NCBI RefSeq assembly: GCF_000948985.2
Contig: NZ_CP059733.1
Coordinates: 4,960,001-5,024,000 of the forward strand
Direction: 5' to 3'
Origin: Thalassomonas viridans
GTDB lineage: Bacteria > Pseudomonadota > Gammaproteobacteria > Enterobacterales > Alteromonadaceae
DNA length: 64,000 bases
A program made the position numbers and the translations under genes. The notes under the pieces are model-generated. The model ran no database searches. It was not told the DNA's origin and was given only the letters and a program-made list of their open reading frames with translations. Positions within the stretch are counted from its first letter, which is position 1. Each line of letters starts with the position of its first letter. This document shows positions 42,990 to 51,060 of the stretch, piece after piece.

Positions 42990-45079
42990 ACAAATTACTT
43001 CAAAGCAGCATAAAGGACAGTAATAATGCCGATCAGCCCGGCATTATTATCCCCGCCCCTTTTACCCCTACGGCGCACAGTAAAGTTAAAGCGGCAAAAA
43101 AACAGTACCGGCCTTATGTTTATGTGACCGCAAGCCTGCTTTTATTTGCCTGCCTGATTTTAGCCTATCTCTTTACCGCCAAGTCTGTGGTCCTGGTCAC
43201 TTTCCCCCAGGCAAATAAGCTGGAAATTTCCGGCGGACTGCATTTCGAGCTGGCGGATCACTTTCTTATGTTGCCGGGGGAATACCAGCTAAGTGCAAAC
43301 TTAGAAGGTCATTTTCCCCTGAAGCAAGCCTTTACCGTCAGTGAGCTGCAAAACCAGCAACTGAACTTTGAATTTACCCGCCTGCCGGGCAAACTGACCC
43401 TGGAGCTGGAGCCGCAAACGCCGGTATCTGTGCTTATCGATAACAAGACTGTCGAGCACACGGGAAATACCATCAACAACATCCCCGCCGGTAAACGCCT
43501 GCTCACCCTGACCAGTGAACGTTTTTTACCTTTTACCAAAGAAATACAGATTGAAGGCAAAGAAATAACACAGACATTGCCGGTAAAGCTCACCCCCGCC
43601 TGGGCCAATATCAGCTTTAATTCACTGCCTGAAGGCGCCGAAGTTTATCAACAGGACATCTTACTGGGAACAACCCCTTTCTCAGCCGAAGTGCTCCGGG
43701 GCGAACACCAGCTCCGTTATCAAAAAGCCGGTTACAAACCCAGCCAAAGGGAGCTTGAAGTCCGGGCCGGTATCGACATGAGGCTAGATCCCGTTACCCT
43801 GTTTAAGCTCACGGGTAAATTAGCCGTCACGTCAACACCTGCCGGGGTCAGCGTCACTTACGGCGATCAATACCTGGGCACCACTCCTTTAACGGCGGCA
43901 GTCAAGCCAGATACAAACCAGTCATTGCTGCTGTTTAAAGACGGCTACCAGGAGTACTCCACCTCGTTAACCGTCCCTTCCGGGGAAACGGTCAATAAGA
44001 GCTTCAAACTGCAGCCCGTCGTCGGTGAAATCAGTTTCCGGGTCACTCCCGCCGATGCCCTGCTTTATATAGACGAACGCCTGATGGGACGGGCAAACCA
44101 GAAGATGACCCTGCCGGCAAAACAGCAAAGCATCCGGATAGTCAAAGAAGGTTTTGTCGATTATAAAACCCAAATATTACCCAACCCATCCATGGAACAG
44201 GTGTTTTCGGTACAGCTAAAAACCTTTCGTCAGGACAAGTTTGACCGCCTGGAGCCCATGATTTCAAGCACCACAGGCAGCAAACTCAAGCTGTTTAAGC
44301 CCAATGATATTTTTGTTATGGGCGCCTCCCGCCGTGAACAGGGCAGAAGGGCCAATGAGGTCAGGAGAGAAATTAACCTCACCCGGGCTTTTTATCTTGG
44401 TTTGACGGAAGTTACCAATAAAGAATTCCGGCTATTTAAAAAAGATCATTCCTCCGGCCATGTCAAAGGCAACTCCCTTAACGGCAGTAAACAGCCTGTG
44501 GTCAGGATCACCTGGCTGGAGGCGGTCACTTTTTGCAACTGGTTATCAGAAAAAGAGCAGCTGCAGCAGGTTTATCAAATCGAAGATAACAAGCTCACCG
44601 GCATCAACTTAGAGGCCAACGGCTACCGCCTGCCAACAGAAGCCGAATGGGTTTGGGCCGCCCGCTATCAGGACGGTAAAATGCTGAAATATGCCTGGGG
44701 GGAGTCCTTGCCGCCTCAGGAAGGTTCGGCAAATATTGCCGATATCGCCGGAGCCTCCATCCTGGGGGAAATCCAGCCTACCTATAATGATAATTTTATC
44801 ACCACCGCCCCCGTCGCCTCTTTCACCGCCAATAAAAAAGGCCTGTATGATCTGCCGGGCAATGTTGCCGAATGGATCCATGATTATTACCAGATCCAGA
44901 CCGGCCTGTCCCTGAAAACAGAAAAAAACCCCTCAGGCCCGGAGTCCGGCGATTACCACGTTATACGCGGCGCCAGCTGGGCCCACGGCACCCGGACCGA
45001 GCTGCGCTTATCTTTCCGCGATTACGGCAATGATAAACGCGACGATCTCGGATTTCGAATTGCGCGCAATGCCCTGTAA
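42986..45079 (+). CDS. Membrane protein with PEGA repeats and FGE/SUMF1-like domain
   Basis: The 697-residue product has a short cytoplasmic start, a membrane segment (about 44-64, YVYVTASLLLFACLILAYLF), about five PEGA-type repeats (about 70-410; for example LPGEYQLSANLEGHFP, LLGTTPFSAEVLRGEHQLRY, YLGTTPLTAAVKPD), and a formylglycine-generating-enzyme fold (441-697) with hallmarks GYRLPTEAEW (546-555), DLPGNVAEW and RGASWAHGTR. The cysteines that bind copper in true FGE, near the RGGSW motif, are absent, so sulfatase activation is unlikely; the domain probably acts as a binding or structural module, or has another activity as in EgtB-like relatives. It is translationally coupled to the preceding TPR gene. 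Confidence 0.85.
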   Translation: MNKLLQSSIKDSNNADQPGIIIPAPFTPTAHSKVKAAKKQYRPYVYVTASLLLFACLILAYLFTAKSVVLVTFPQANKLEISGGLHFELADHFLMLPGEYQLSANLEGHFPLKQAFTVSELQNQQLNFEFTRLPGKLTLELEPQTPVSVLIDNKTVEHTGNTINNIPAGKRLLTLTSERFLPFTKEIQIEGKEITQTLPVKLTPAWANISFNSLPEGAEVYQQDILLGTTPFSAEVLRGEHQLRYQKAGYKPSQRELEVRAGIDMRLDPVTLFKLTGKLAVTSTPAGVSVTYGDQYLGTTPLTAAVKPDTNQSLLLFKDGYQEYSTSLTVPSGETVNKSFKLQPVVGEISFRVTPADALLYIDERLMGRANQKMTLPAKQQSIRIVKEGFVDYKTQILPNPSMEQVFSVQLKTFRQDKFDRLEPMISSTTGSKLKLFKPNDIFVMGASRREQGRRANEVRREINLTRAFYLGLTEVTNKEFRLFKKDHSSGHVKGNSLNGSKQPVVRITWLEAVTFCNWLSEKEQLQQVYQIEDNKLTGINLEANGYRLPTEAEWVWAARYQDGKMLKYAWGESLPPQEGSANIADIAGASILGEIQPTYNDNFITTAPVASFTANKKGLYDLPGNVAEWIHDYYQIQTGLSLKTEKNPSGPESGDYHVIRGASWAHGTRTELRLSFRDYGNDKRDDLGFRIARNAL

Positions 45080-45096
45080 GGAAAGCGGAGATATTT

Positions 45097-45390
45097 ATGG
45101 CTAAGTATCACTACCTGACCCCAATATTAATCTTGACGGTTTCGGTACCGGCACAAGCATTAACTAATCCCCCTGCCAGCCATTTCGCCGAGCAGGCCCC
45201 GGCCAAAACTCCCCGGGAGCCTCCCCTTAGCGGCGAAGCCGCCGATAAAGCAAAGGCTAAACAAGAAGACATGAAAAAAGACAAGCAAGAACAGCAAACG
45301 GTTAAAACAGCAGAAAAACAACAAGATACTTTTACCCCGACGGAAGAGATTTCTGAGGACTTGGCAGTCTCTTTCCCGGTTGATATTTAA
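45097..45390 (+). CDS. Small exported lysine/glutamate-rich protein
   Basis: The 97-residue product has a signal peptide (LTPILILTVSVPAQALT), then a Pro-rich bit and a highly charged Lys/Glu/Gln helix (KAKAKQEDMKKDKQEQQTVK). It follows the PEGA-FGE gene by 17 bases with GGAAAGCGGAG ahead of its start, and precedes the ExbB-like gene by 21 bases. No family is recognised; in this setting it may be a short periplasmic linker or inhibitor. Confidence 0.7.
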   Translation: MAKYHYLTPILILTVSVPAQALTNPPASHFAEQAPAKTPREPPLSGEAADKAKAKQEDMKKDKQEQQTVKTAEKQQDTFTPTEEISEDLAVSFPVDI

Positions 45391-45411
45391 TAACCTCCAG
45401 GATGAAAGCAG

Positions 45412-46224
45412 ATGAAACGTAATCTAGGCTCAGAATTCATATACCAGCTTTTTGCCTTGCTGCTCTCGGTGATTATCGTACACGCCGTCTATGTCACCCT
45501 GGTCCGCCCGGAAGCAGAAGCCATAATTAAACAGCAGGAAGCCCAGCAGCAGGCGGGCGCGGCCGTCACCAACCAGAGATCCCTATATGTAGTCTTAAAA
45601 GACTATGAACAGGAAACCTGTCTGATCTTAATGTTATGGGCCATGATGATCATGGGTTATAAGGCCAGGCTGGCCCTGCAGGAAAAACACATGCTGGCGC
45701 AGGCGATACTGGACGTGCAGGAAGGAGCCAGCATCTTACCCGAAGACGCCCGGGCATTATGCCGGCCGCTGCAGGGACTGCCGCCGGAAAAACAGGGCAT
45801 GCTGGCCCCGCGCACCTTGCTGGTCGCCCTGAAACGCTTTTCCGCCACCGCCAATGTCGCCGCCGTAGCCACGGCCATCAAAGATATTTGCGAGGCAGAA
45901 GCCGACCGGCTCGACAGCGAGTTAGCCATGGTGCGCTATATTTCCTGGGCCATCCCTTCTATAGGGTTTATCGGTACGGTAAGGGGCATAGGTGAAGCCC
46001 TGGGTCAGGCCCACCAGGCGGTGGAAGGCAATATTATCGGGGTTACCAACAGCTTGGGGGTGGCATTTAATTCAACCTTTATCGCCCTGGTGATCAGCAT
46101 CTTTATCATGTTCTTTACCCACCAATTGCAGCTGATGCAGGAGCGTTTGGTACAAAACACTCAGGATTACTGTGACGGTAACCTGCTCAACCACCTGAAA
46201 ACCGATGTCAATAAGGTGGATTAA
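45412..46224 (+). CDS. MotA/TolQ/ExbB-family proton channel protein
   Basis: Members form a pentameric inner-membrane channel around two copies of a one-pass partner and convert ion flow into rotation or pulling. The 270-residue product has four predicted membrane segments (about 9-31, 69-87, 176-196, 215-237) and the family signature of the last two: IPSIGFIGTVRGIGEALGQA and TNSLGVAFNSTFIALVISIF. Between segments 2 and 3 is a cytoplasmic loop of about 90 residues. It lacks the four-helix MotA insert pattern and is nearest in look to ExbB/TolQ with an extra N-terminal helix. Its stop codon abuts the next ATG. Likely partners are the two ExbD-like VWA proteins encoded 1.3 kb downstream. Confidence 0.85.
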   Translation: MKRNLGSEFIYQLFALLLSVIIVHAVYVTLVRPEAEAIIKQQEAQQQAGAAVTNQRSLYVVLKDYEQETCLILMLWAMMIMGYKARLALQEKHMLAQAILDVQEGASILPEDARALCRPLQGLPPEKQGMLAPRTLLVALKRFSATANVAAVATAIKDICEAEADRLDSELAMVRYISWAIPSIGFIGTVRGIGEALGQAHQAVEGNIIGVTNSLGVAFNSTFIALVISIFIMFFTHQLQLMQERLVQNTQDYCDGNLLNHLKTDVNKVD

Positions 46225-47526
46225 ATGGCCTTGACCCTGATAGAAATTAATGACCACCAGCTGACCATCCGCCAGGGCGAAAAATCATGGAGCCAAAGCG
46301 GTTATGCCCTGATAGATAAAGAGCGGCTGCTTTTCGGCCAGGATGCCTTTAACCGCGGCAAACTCGATCCCGGTAACTTTTACTGCCGTTACTGGCAACA
46401 GTTGGGTTATGAAGAAATCACCACGGACAATCCCCAAATCAGGCATTTTGCCGATCTGGCTTATTTACAGCTCAAAGCCCTGTTAGCGCAATGCGACCAT
46501 ACCGGCGATACCATTTTTATGGTGCCGGCCAACTACAGCCAGCAGCAATTATCTCTGCTGTTGGGCATAGCGGGCTCATGCCGGTTAAAGGTTATTGCCG
46601 TCATCAACGAAGCGGTTATCAAACTCGCCCATCATCAGCAGGCGGGTAAGCTGGCATTATTGGATATAGGTTTGCATCACTGCAGCCTGAGTGAATTACA
46701 CGCAGCTCAGGATCTGTCCCTGATAACACCCCACGCGATCCCCCATAAGGGGCTTCACGATCTCTATAAACACCTGGCCGCCTGGCTCAACGAAAAGTTT
46801 ATCCTGGAGTGCCGCTATGATATTTTTGCCACCGCCCAGGCCGAGCAGGCAATCTATAATTACCTGCCAGAAATCATTCCCTGCCTGCGACCCAGCTATC
46901 AGCTGAAAGTCAGCGATAAAACCCTTAAAGTTTTTGCCGGGGAAATCAAAGAGCAAATTAAGACTTTTTTTGCCCCTGTCCTGGCCTCGGCCGGTGAATA
47001 TGCCAACATCTATATCACGCCGAGATTAAAAGCCGTACTGGCAACAGAGCCGGCTCTGGAGGCAATGGCCCTGGCGGATGAAAGCACCCTTCATCAAAAT
47101 ATCCACCGCCACCTTAATGAGCTGACCGGCAATAAGCAAATAAGCCTGATCACCCGCCTGCCCCTCAACCTTAAGGCCAGGCCGTATAATGCAGATATCT
47201 CTTTGCAAAAGCAAAGCGAGGCCACTCACCTGGCGTATAAGGGACACGCCTATCCGTTGACGGAGAAAACGCTTTTTCTTTATGGCGGCAGTGACAACCC
47301 CCTGTCGCTCAATTCCGGGGAAAATTACGCGGCTAAATTAACCCGGACAGACAGGAGCTGGCAACTTGACCTCGCTTGCGGACAGCCCCGGGAAAACCCG
47401 CAACCTGTCTTGATTAACAACCACCCCGCCCGGCACCAACAAAGGCTTTACCCCGGAGACAAAATCAAGATCGGCCGGGAAGAGGCAAGTTTCCTATTGC
47501 TTAAAGTCGAAAAGGAACTGCATTAG
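46225..47526 (+). CDS. Hsp70/actin-like protein with C-terminal FHA-like domain
   Basis: No named gene. The 433-residue product has no signal or membrane segment, so it is cytoplasmic. Residues about 97-160 resemble the Hsp70 nucleotide-binding domain: FMVPANYSQQQLSLLLGIAG, VIAVINEAVIKL, then ALLDIGLHHCSLSEL, in the position of DLGGGTFDVSIL. The glycine-rich phosphate loop and the N-terminal DLGTT motif are missing or degenerate, so ATP binding is uncertain. The last 80 residues look FHA-like (LFLYGGSDNPLSLNSGE, VLINNHPARHQQRLYPGDKI, KIGREEASFLLL). Its ATG directly follows the channel gene stop, suggesting a cytoplasmic partner or assembly platform for that channel. Confidence 0.65.
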   Translation: MALTLIEINDHQLTIRQGEKSWSQSGYALIDKERLLFGQDAFNRGKLDPGNFYCRYWQQLGYEEITTDNPQIRHFADLAYLQLKALLAQCDHTGDTIFMVPANYSQQQLSLLLGIAGSCRLKVIAVINEAVIKLAHHQQAGKLALLDIGLHHCSLSELHAAQDLSLITPHAIPHKGLHDLYKHLAAWLNEKFILECRYDIFATAQAEQAIYNYLPEIIPCLRPSYQLKVSDKTLKVFAGEIKEQIKTFFAPVLASAGEYANIYITPRLKAVLATEPALEAMALADESTLHQNIHRHLNELTGNKQISLITRLPLNLKARPYNADISLQKQSEATHLAYKGHAYPLTEKTLFLYGGSDNPLSLNSGENYAAKLTRTDRSWQLDLACGQPRENPQPVLINNHPARHQQRLYPGDKIKIGREEASFLLLKVEKELH

Positions 47527-47528
47527 TT

Positions 47529-48605
47529 ATGGCCGGCAAAAGAAAGTTTTCCACCTTCAGCCTGTCCTTCCTCGACATCATGTCTTGCGGCTTCGGCGCC
47601 GTGGTGCTGGTGTTTTTGATCATCAAGCACGATGTCAACACCCAGGTGGAAGAGCAAAACCTCGAACTGCAGGCGGAAGTCAACCTTTTGGATGAAGAAG
47701 TCACCGAGGGACAGGCCCAGCTGGTGAAGATTAAAAATACCCTGTCCCTACTGGATCAGGAGCTGGTGGAAGCCAGCGGCCTTGCCCGGCGCATCAACGA
47801 CGAAATCGATGCCATCGCCAATAAAATCGCCTTGCTGGACCAAGAAAGTGACGACCAGCAAATCATCAAGATGAAAGAGCAGCTCAGAACCCTGATGCTG
47901 GAAAAGAAAAAACTCGAAGACGAACAGGCCCAGGGCAATGACGCCAGGCGCTTTATCGGCCAGGGAGAGCGGCAATATCTTACCGGCTTGAAACTTGGAG
48001 GCGCCAGGACCCTGATCTTGCTCGATGCTTCCGCCAGCATGCTCGACAGTCAGATAGTCAACATCATCCGGCGCAAAAACATGTCTGACGACAGCAAAAA
48101 ACAATCGAAAAAGTGGCAAAGGGCGATACGGGCGGTTGAATGGCTGGTGGCAAAATTTCCCCTGAGCAGCCAATTCCAGCTTTATGTTTTTAATACCCAG
48201 ACCCGCGCCTTGTTGGCAGACACGGCACATGAATGGCTGGCTATCGCCGATGAAGAAACGTTAAACAGCAGCATCAACGCCCTGCATGAACTGGTGCCGA
48301 CCGGAGGCACCAGCCTTGAAAACGCCTTTCGCGCCATCAGCTTCCTCGATCCCCTGCCCGACAATATCGTATTGATTACCGACGGCTTACCCACCCAGGG
48401 ACTCAAGGCCCCCAAAGGGCACACCATCTCGGGTCAGGAACGGGAAGAGCTGTTTAACCAGGCGGTAGAAACCTTACCCGAAGGCATCCCGGTCAATGTA
48501 CTGTTATGGCCGATGGAGGGAGATCCCATGGCGGCATCCGCTTTCTGGAAGCTGGCGCAACATTCACTCGGCTCGTTTATGAGTCCGTCAAAAGACTGGC
48601 CCTAG
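47529..48605 (+). CDS. ExbD-like membrane-anchored VWA protein 1
   Basis: The 358-residue product starts with a short basic tail, then one membrane helix (about 14-33) with the motif SFLDIMSCGFGAVVLVFLII, where Asp16 is placed as the essential Asp in ExbD/TolR/MotB helices (compare the pattern FIDVMLVLLIIFM). A periplasmic coiled coil (about 36-135) follows, then a VWA domain with an intact metal-ion site (DASAS at 166-170, Thr in PTGGTSL, Asp in LITDGLPT). A VWA domain here replaces the peptidoglycan-binding or TonB-binding domain of known partners. It is 2 bases after the FHA gene and 8 before its paralog. Confidence 0.82.
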   Translation: MAGKRKFSTFSLSFLDIMSCGFGAVVLVFLIIKHDVNTQVEEQNLELQAEVNLLDEEVTEGQAQLVKIKNTLSLLDQELVEASGLARRINDEIDAIANKIALLDQESDDQQIIKMKEQLRTLMLEKKKLEDEQAQGNDARRFIGQGERQYLTGLKLGGARTLILLDASASMLDSQIVNIIRRKNMSDDSKKQSKKWQRAIRAVEWLVAKFPLSSQFQLYVFNTQTRALLADTAHEWLAIADEETLNSSINALHELVPTGGTSLENAFRAISFLDPLPDNIVLITDGLPTQGLKAPKGHTISGQEREELFNQAVETLPEGIPVNVLLWPMEGDPMAASAFWKLAQHSLGSFMSPSKDWP

Positions 48606-48613
48606 GAGTTGAT

Positions 48614-49615
48614 ATGAGCAGAAAACGCCGCGGCTCAGAAGAATTTTCCATCGCCTTCCTGGACGTGATTTGCTGCGGTTTCGGCGCCATTATTTTACTG
48701 TTGATGATCACCAAAACCATGGCGCCTATCGTGTTGGAAGAGTCCAGCGTCAATCTCGACGCCCAGTTAAAAGAGCTGCAGGAAACCCTGTTTACCATAC
48801 GCGGGGAAACCACCATCTACAACCGCGACCTGACCGCCAAACACGAACAGATCGACGCCGAGAAAAAACGCCTGGCGATTCTCCGTACCCGGCTGGCCAC
48901 CATAGAAGCCCAGCATGCCCAGGTTTCCCGGGCCGCCTCCTTCAGCAGCCAGGAAAAAGGCAAGCTGGCGCTGGCGCTGCAAAGCCTTTCCGAAGAAATG
49001 GAGCGCCTGCTCGGACAAAACTACAAAAGTAAAAATGATTTAATTGGCGGGATCCCCGTCGATAGCGAATACTTAATTTTTATCATAGACACCTCGGGCA
49101 GCATGTATAACTACGCCTGGGAAAGGATGCAGGAAGAGATCATCGCCACTTTAAATATTTATCCCGAAGTCAAAGGCATACAGATTATGAACGATATGGG
49201 CAACTATATGTTTAACAATTATCGCCGCAAATGGATCCCGGACACCAAAGCCAGGCGCAGGGCCATTATCAAACGGTTAAGAAGCTGGAATCCTTTCAGC
49301 AACAGTAGCCCGGTAGAGGGGATACAAAAAGCCATCCGCACCTTTTTTGCCCAGGATAAAAAAATCAGCCTCTATGTCATGGGGGACGAATTTTCAGGAC
49401 GCTCGATTGAAAACGTTTTAACAACGATAGAGCGTATCAACAAAGTTAACGCCAATAACGAACGCCTGGTGCGTATCCATGCCGTAGGCTTTCCGGTGCA
49501 GTTTATGCGCCCGAAATACCTGCAAAAAACCGGTATACGCTTCGCTACGCTGATGAGAGAGCTCAGCTACAGAAACGGCGGCACCTTTGTTGGCCTTAAT
49601 GACTTCAGGCCTTAG
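48614..49615 (+). CDS. ExbD-like membrane-anchored VWA protein 2
   Basis: Paralog of the preceding gene with the same layout: basic N-terminus, membrane helix with AFLDVICCGFGAIILLLMIT (Asp17), coiled coil (about 45-135), VWA domain with DTSGS at 159-163 and a MIDAS-like GDEF further on. ATG 48614 is used because AGGAGTTGAT precedes it; an upstream ATG at 48506 would overlap the previous gene by 100 bases. The 333-residue product ends soon after the VWA fold. Having two different one-pass partners recalls the two-copy core of ExbBD and MotAB, here possibly a heterodimer. Confidence 0.82.
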   Translation: MSRKRRGSEEFSIAFLDVICCGFGAIILLLMITKTMAPIVLEESSVNLDAQLKELQETLFTIRGETTIYNRDLTAKHEQIDAEKKRLAILRTRLATIEAQHAQVSRAASFSSQEKGKLALALQSLSEEMERLLGQNYKSKNDLIGGIPVDSEYLIFIIDTSGSMYNYAWERMQEEIIATLNIYPEVKGIQIMNDMGNYMFNNYRRKWIPDTKARRRAIIKRLRSWNPFSNSSPVEGIQKAIRTFFAQDKKISLYVMGDEFSGRSIENVLTTIERINKVNANNERLVRIHAVGFPVQFMRPKYLQKTGIRFATLMRELSYRNGGTFVGLNDFRP

Positions 49616-49630
49616 TGGACGGATAAACTT

Positions 49631-50257
49631 ATGGTTATTAAACAGCACATCAAGCACATATTAAAACTGCCCCTGGCAATTTTATTACTCGCCAGCACCA
49701 GCTGTACCAGCACCCTGCAAGTTGAGGGGGAGTTTCCCCGCCCGGTGATCCACCAGCTGCCGCTGCAGGTTGCCGTCCATTACCAGGATGATTTTCGCCG
49801 CTACCGTTATGTGGAAAAAAGTGAAAAACGCAGCAAATGGGAAATCGAAATAGGCAGCGCCCAGGTAGCCTTATTCGATACCGTATTGCCGGCCATGTTT
49901 GAAAATGTGGTCCAGGTATCGGGCATCAGCCCGCAGGAGAATACCGATATCGACTTGTTCTTTGAACCCTATGTGGAAGAGTTCCAATACAATATGCCCA
50001 GGGAAACCAAAGTGAACATGTTTGAGGTATGGATCAAATACAACATGAAAGTTTACGACGGCCAGGGGGCTTTAATCGCCGACTGGATATTAACCGCCTA
50101 CGGCAAAACTCCCACCGCCTTTATGAAATCCGAAGAAAACGCCCTGAACGAGGCGATGATCATTGCCCTGAGGGATGTCGGCGCCGGTTTGTCGCTTAAA
50201 TTCAGCCATATTCCGGAAATCAACAGCTGGCTCAACAAGCAGGGCCAGCTGCAATAA
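49631..50257 (+). CDS. Putative lipoprotein of unknown function
   Basis: The 208-residue product has an N-terminal hydrophobic signal (LPLAILLLASTSCTS) with a Cys in an imperfect lipobox (STSC rather than LAGC), so lipidation is likely but not sure. The rest is a soluble alpha/beta protein with DLFFEPYVEEFQYN and MFEVWIKYNMKVYDGQG. No family is recognised; it lies 15 bases after the second VWA gene, so it belongs to the same transcript. Probably anchored in the outer membrane facing the periplasm. Confidence 0.7.
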   Translation: MVIKQHIKHILKLPLAILLLASTSCTSTLQVEGEFPRPVIHQLPLQVAVHYQDDFRRYRYVEKSEKRSKWEIEIGSAQVALFDTVLPAMFENVVQVSGISPQENTDIDLFFEPYVEEFQYNMPRETKVNMFEVWIKYNMKVYDGQGALIADWILTAYGKTPTAFMKSEENALNEAMIIALRDVGAGLSLKFSHIPEINSWLNKQGQLQ

Positions 50258-50313
50258 TAATAAGTAATTTTATTCATCTGGGGGTCTAACTTAGGTAACA
50301 AAGGTGAAGTGAA

Positions 50314-50994
50314 ATGAAAAACGAACATCAACTAACAAAAGGTTTATTTCTGCTGTTAACCCTGGCGTTAAGCGCCTGTACCTCGGTCACCATAGATCAG
50401 GTAAAACATGTGCCGAGCGAGCTGAAAGCCGGTGAGTCCATAGTGGTCATCGGCAGACGCAGCGGCACCGATTATGAAACCGAGCCTGAACTGATTTCCT
50501 GCATAGGCAAAACCCTGCTCAAGGGCGACAATCCCATGAATGTCATCCCGGAGCAGGAATTTGTCAACCGCCTTTACCCCTGGTTTGAAGCCCGCACTGC
50601 GCCGGTTCATGTCTGGGATTTACAAAGATTGCTGTCCTTTGATGAAATCGCGAAAATCATAGACGAATACAATGTCCACTATATTGTCTGGGTCGACGGC
50701 GTTACCGAAAAAACCCGGGGCGGCGGCAGCATCAGCTGCGGTCTTTCACCCGCGGGAGTCAGCTGCTTCGGCTTTGGTACCTGGGACGAAAAAGCCGAAT
50801 ACGAGGCCTCCGTCTGGGATTACCGCACCAAGAAGCTGGTGGGCAAGGTCAGCAGCATTGCCGACGGCACCTCTTATATGCCGGCCATCGTCATTCCGAT
50901 CCCTTTACTGGCACAGGTACAAAGCCAGGCCTGCAGCGCCATGGCCAGCCAGTTGCAGAATTTTTTCAGCGGCTCACCAGACCAGGCGAACTAA
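50314..50994 (+). CDS. Lipoprotein of unknown function
   Basis: The 226-residue product has a lipoprotein signal (FLLLTLALSACTSV, Cys22). It contains four Cys beyond the signal (ELISCIGKTL, SCGLSPAGVSCFGFG, QSQACSAMA), unusual for this set and possibly disulphide-linked in the periplasm. Residues about 105-130 (IDEYNVHYIVWVDGVTEKT) form a likely strand-turn-strand. No family is recognised. It lies 56 bases after the previous gene and 66 before the protease gene. Confidence 0.7.
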   Translation: MKNEHQLTKGLFLLLTLALSACTSVTIDQVKHVPSELKAGESIVVIGRRSGTDYETEPELISCIGKTLLKGDNPMNVIPEQEFVNRLYPWFEARTAPVHVWDLQRLLSFDEIAKIIDEYNVHYIVWVDGVTEKTRGGGSISCGLSPAGVSCFGFGTWDEKAEYEASVWDYRTKKLVGKVSSIADGTSYMPAIVIPIPLLAQVQSQACSAMASQLQNFFSGSPDQAN

Positions 50995-51060
50995 CAGTAA
51001 AATGACCCTAATGCACCTTAACATGCTCATAACCCCAGCTAATAAGAACAGGAGTTTACT

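Noticed and set aside
45412..46224. MotA stator protein for the flagellar motor
   Set aside because: Motifs match ExbB/TolQ more than MotA, the gene is coupled to the FHA and VWA genes rather than a MotB gene, and it lies in a non-flagellar transcript.
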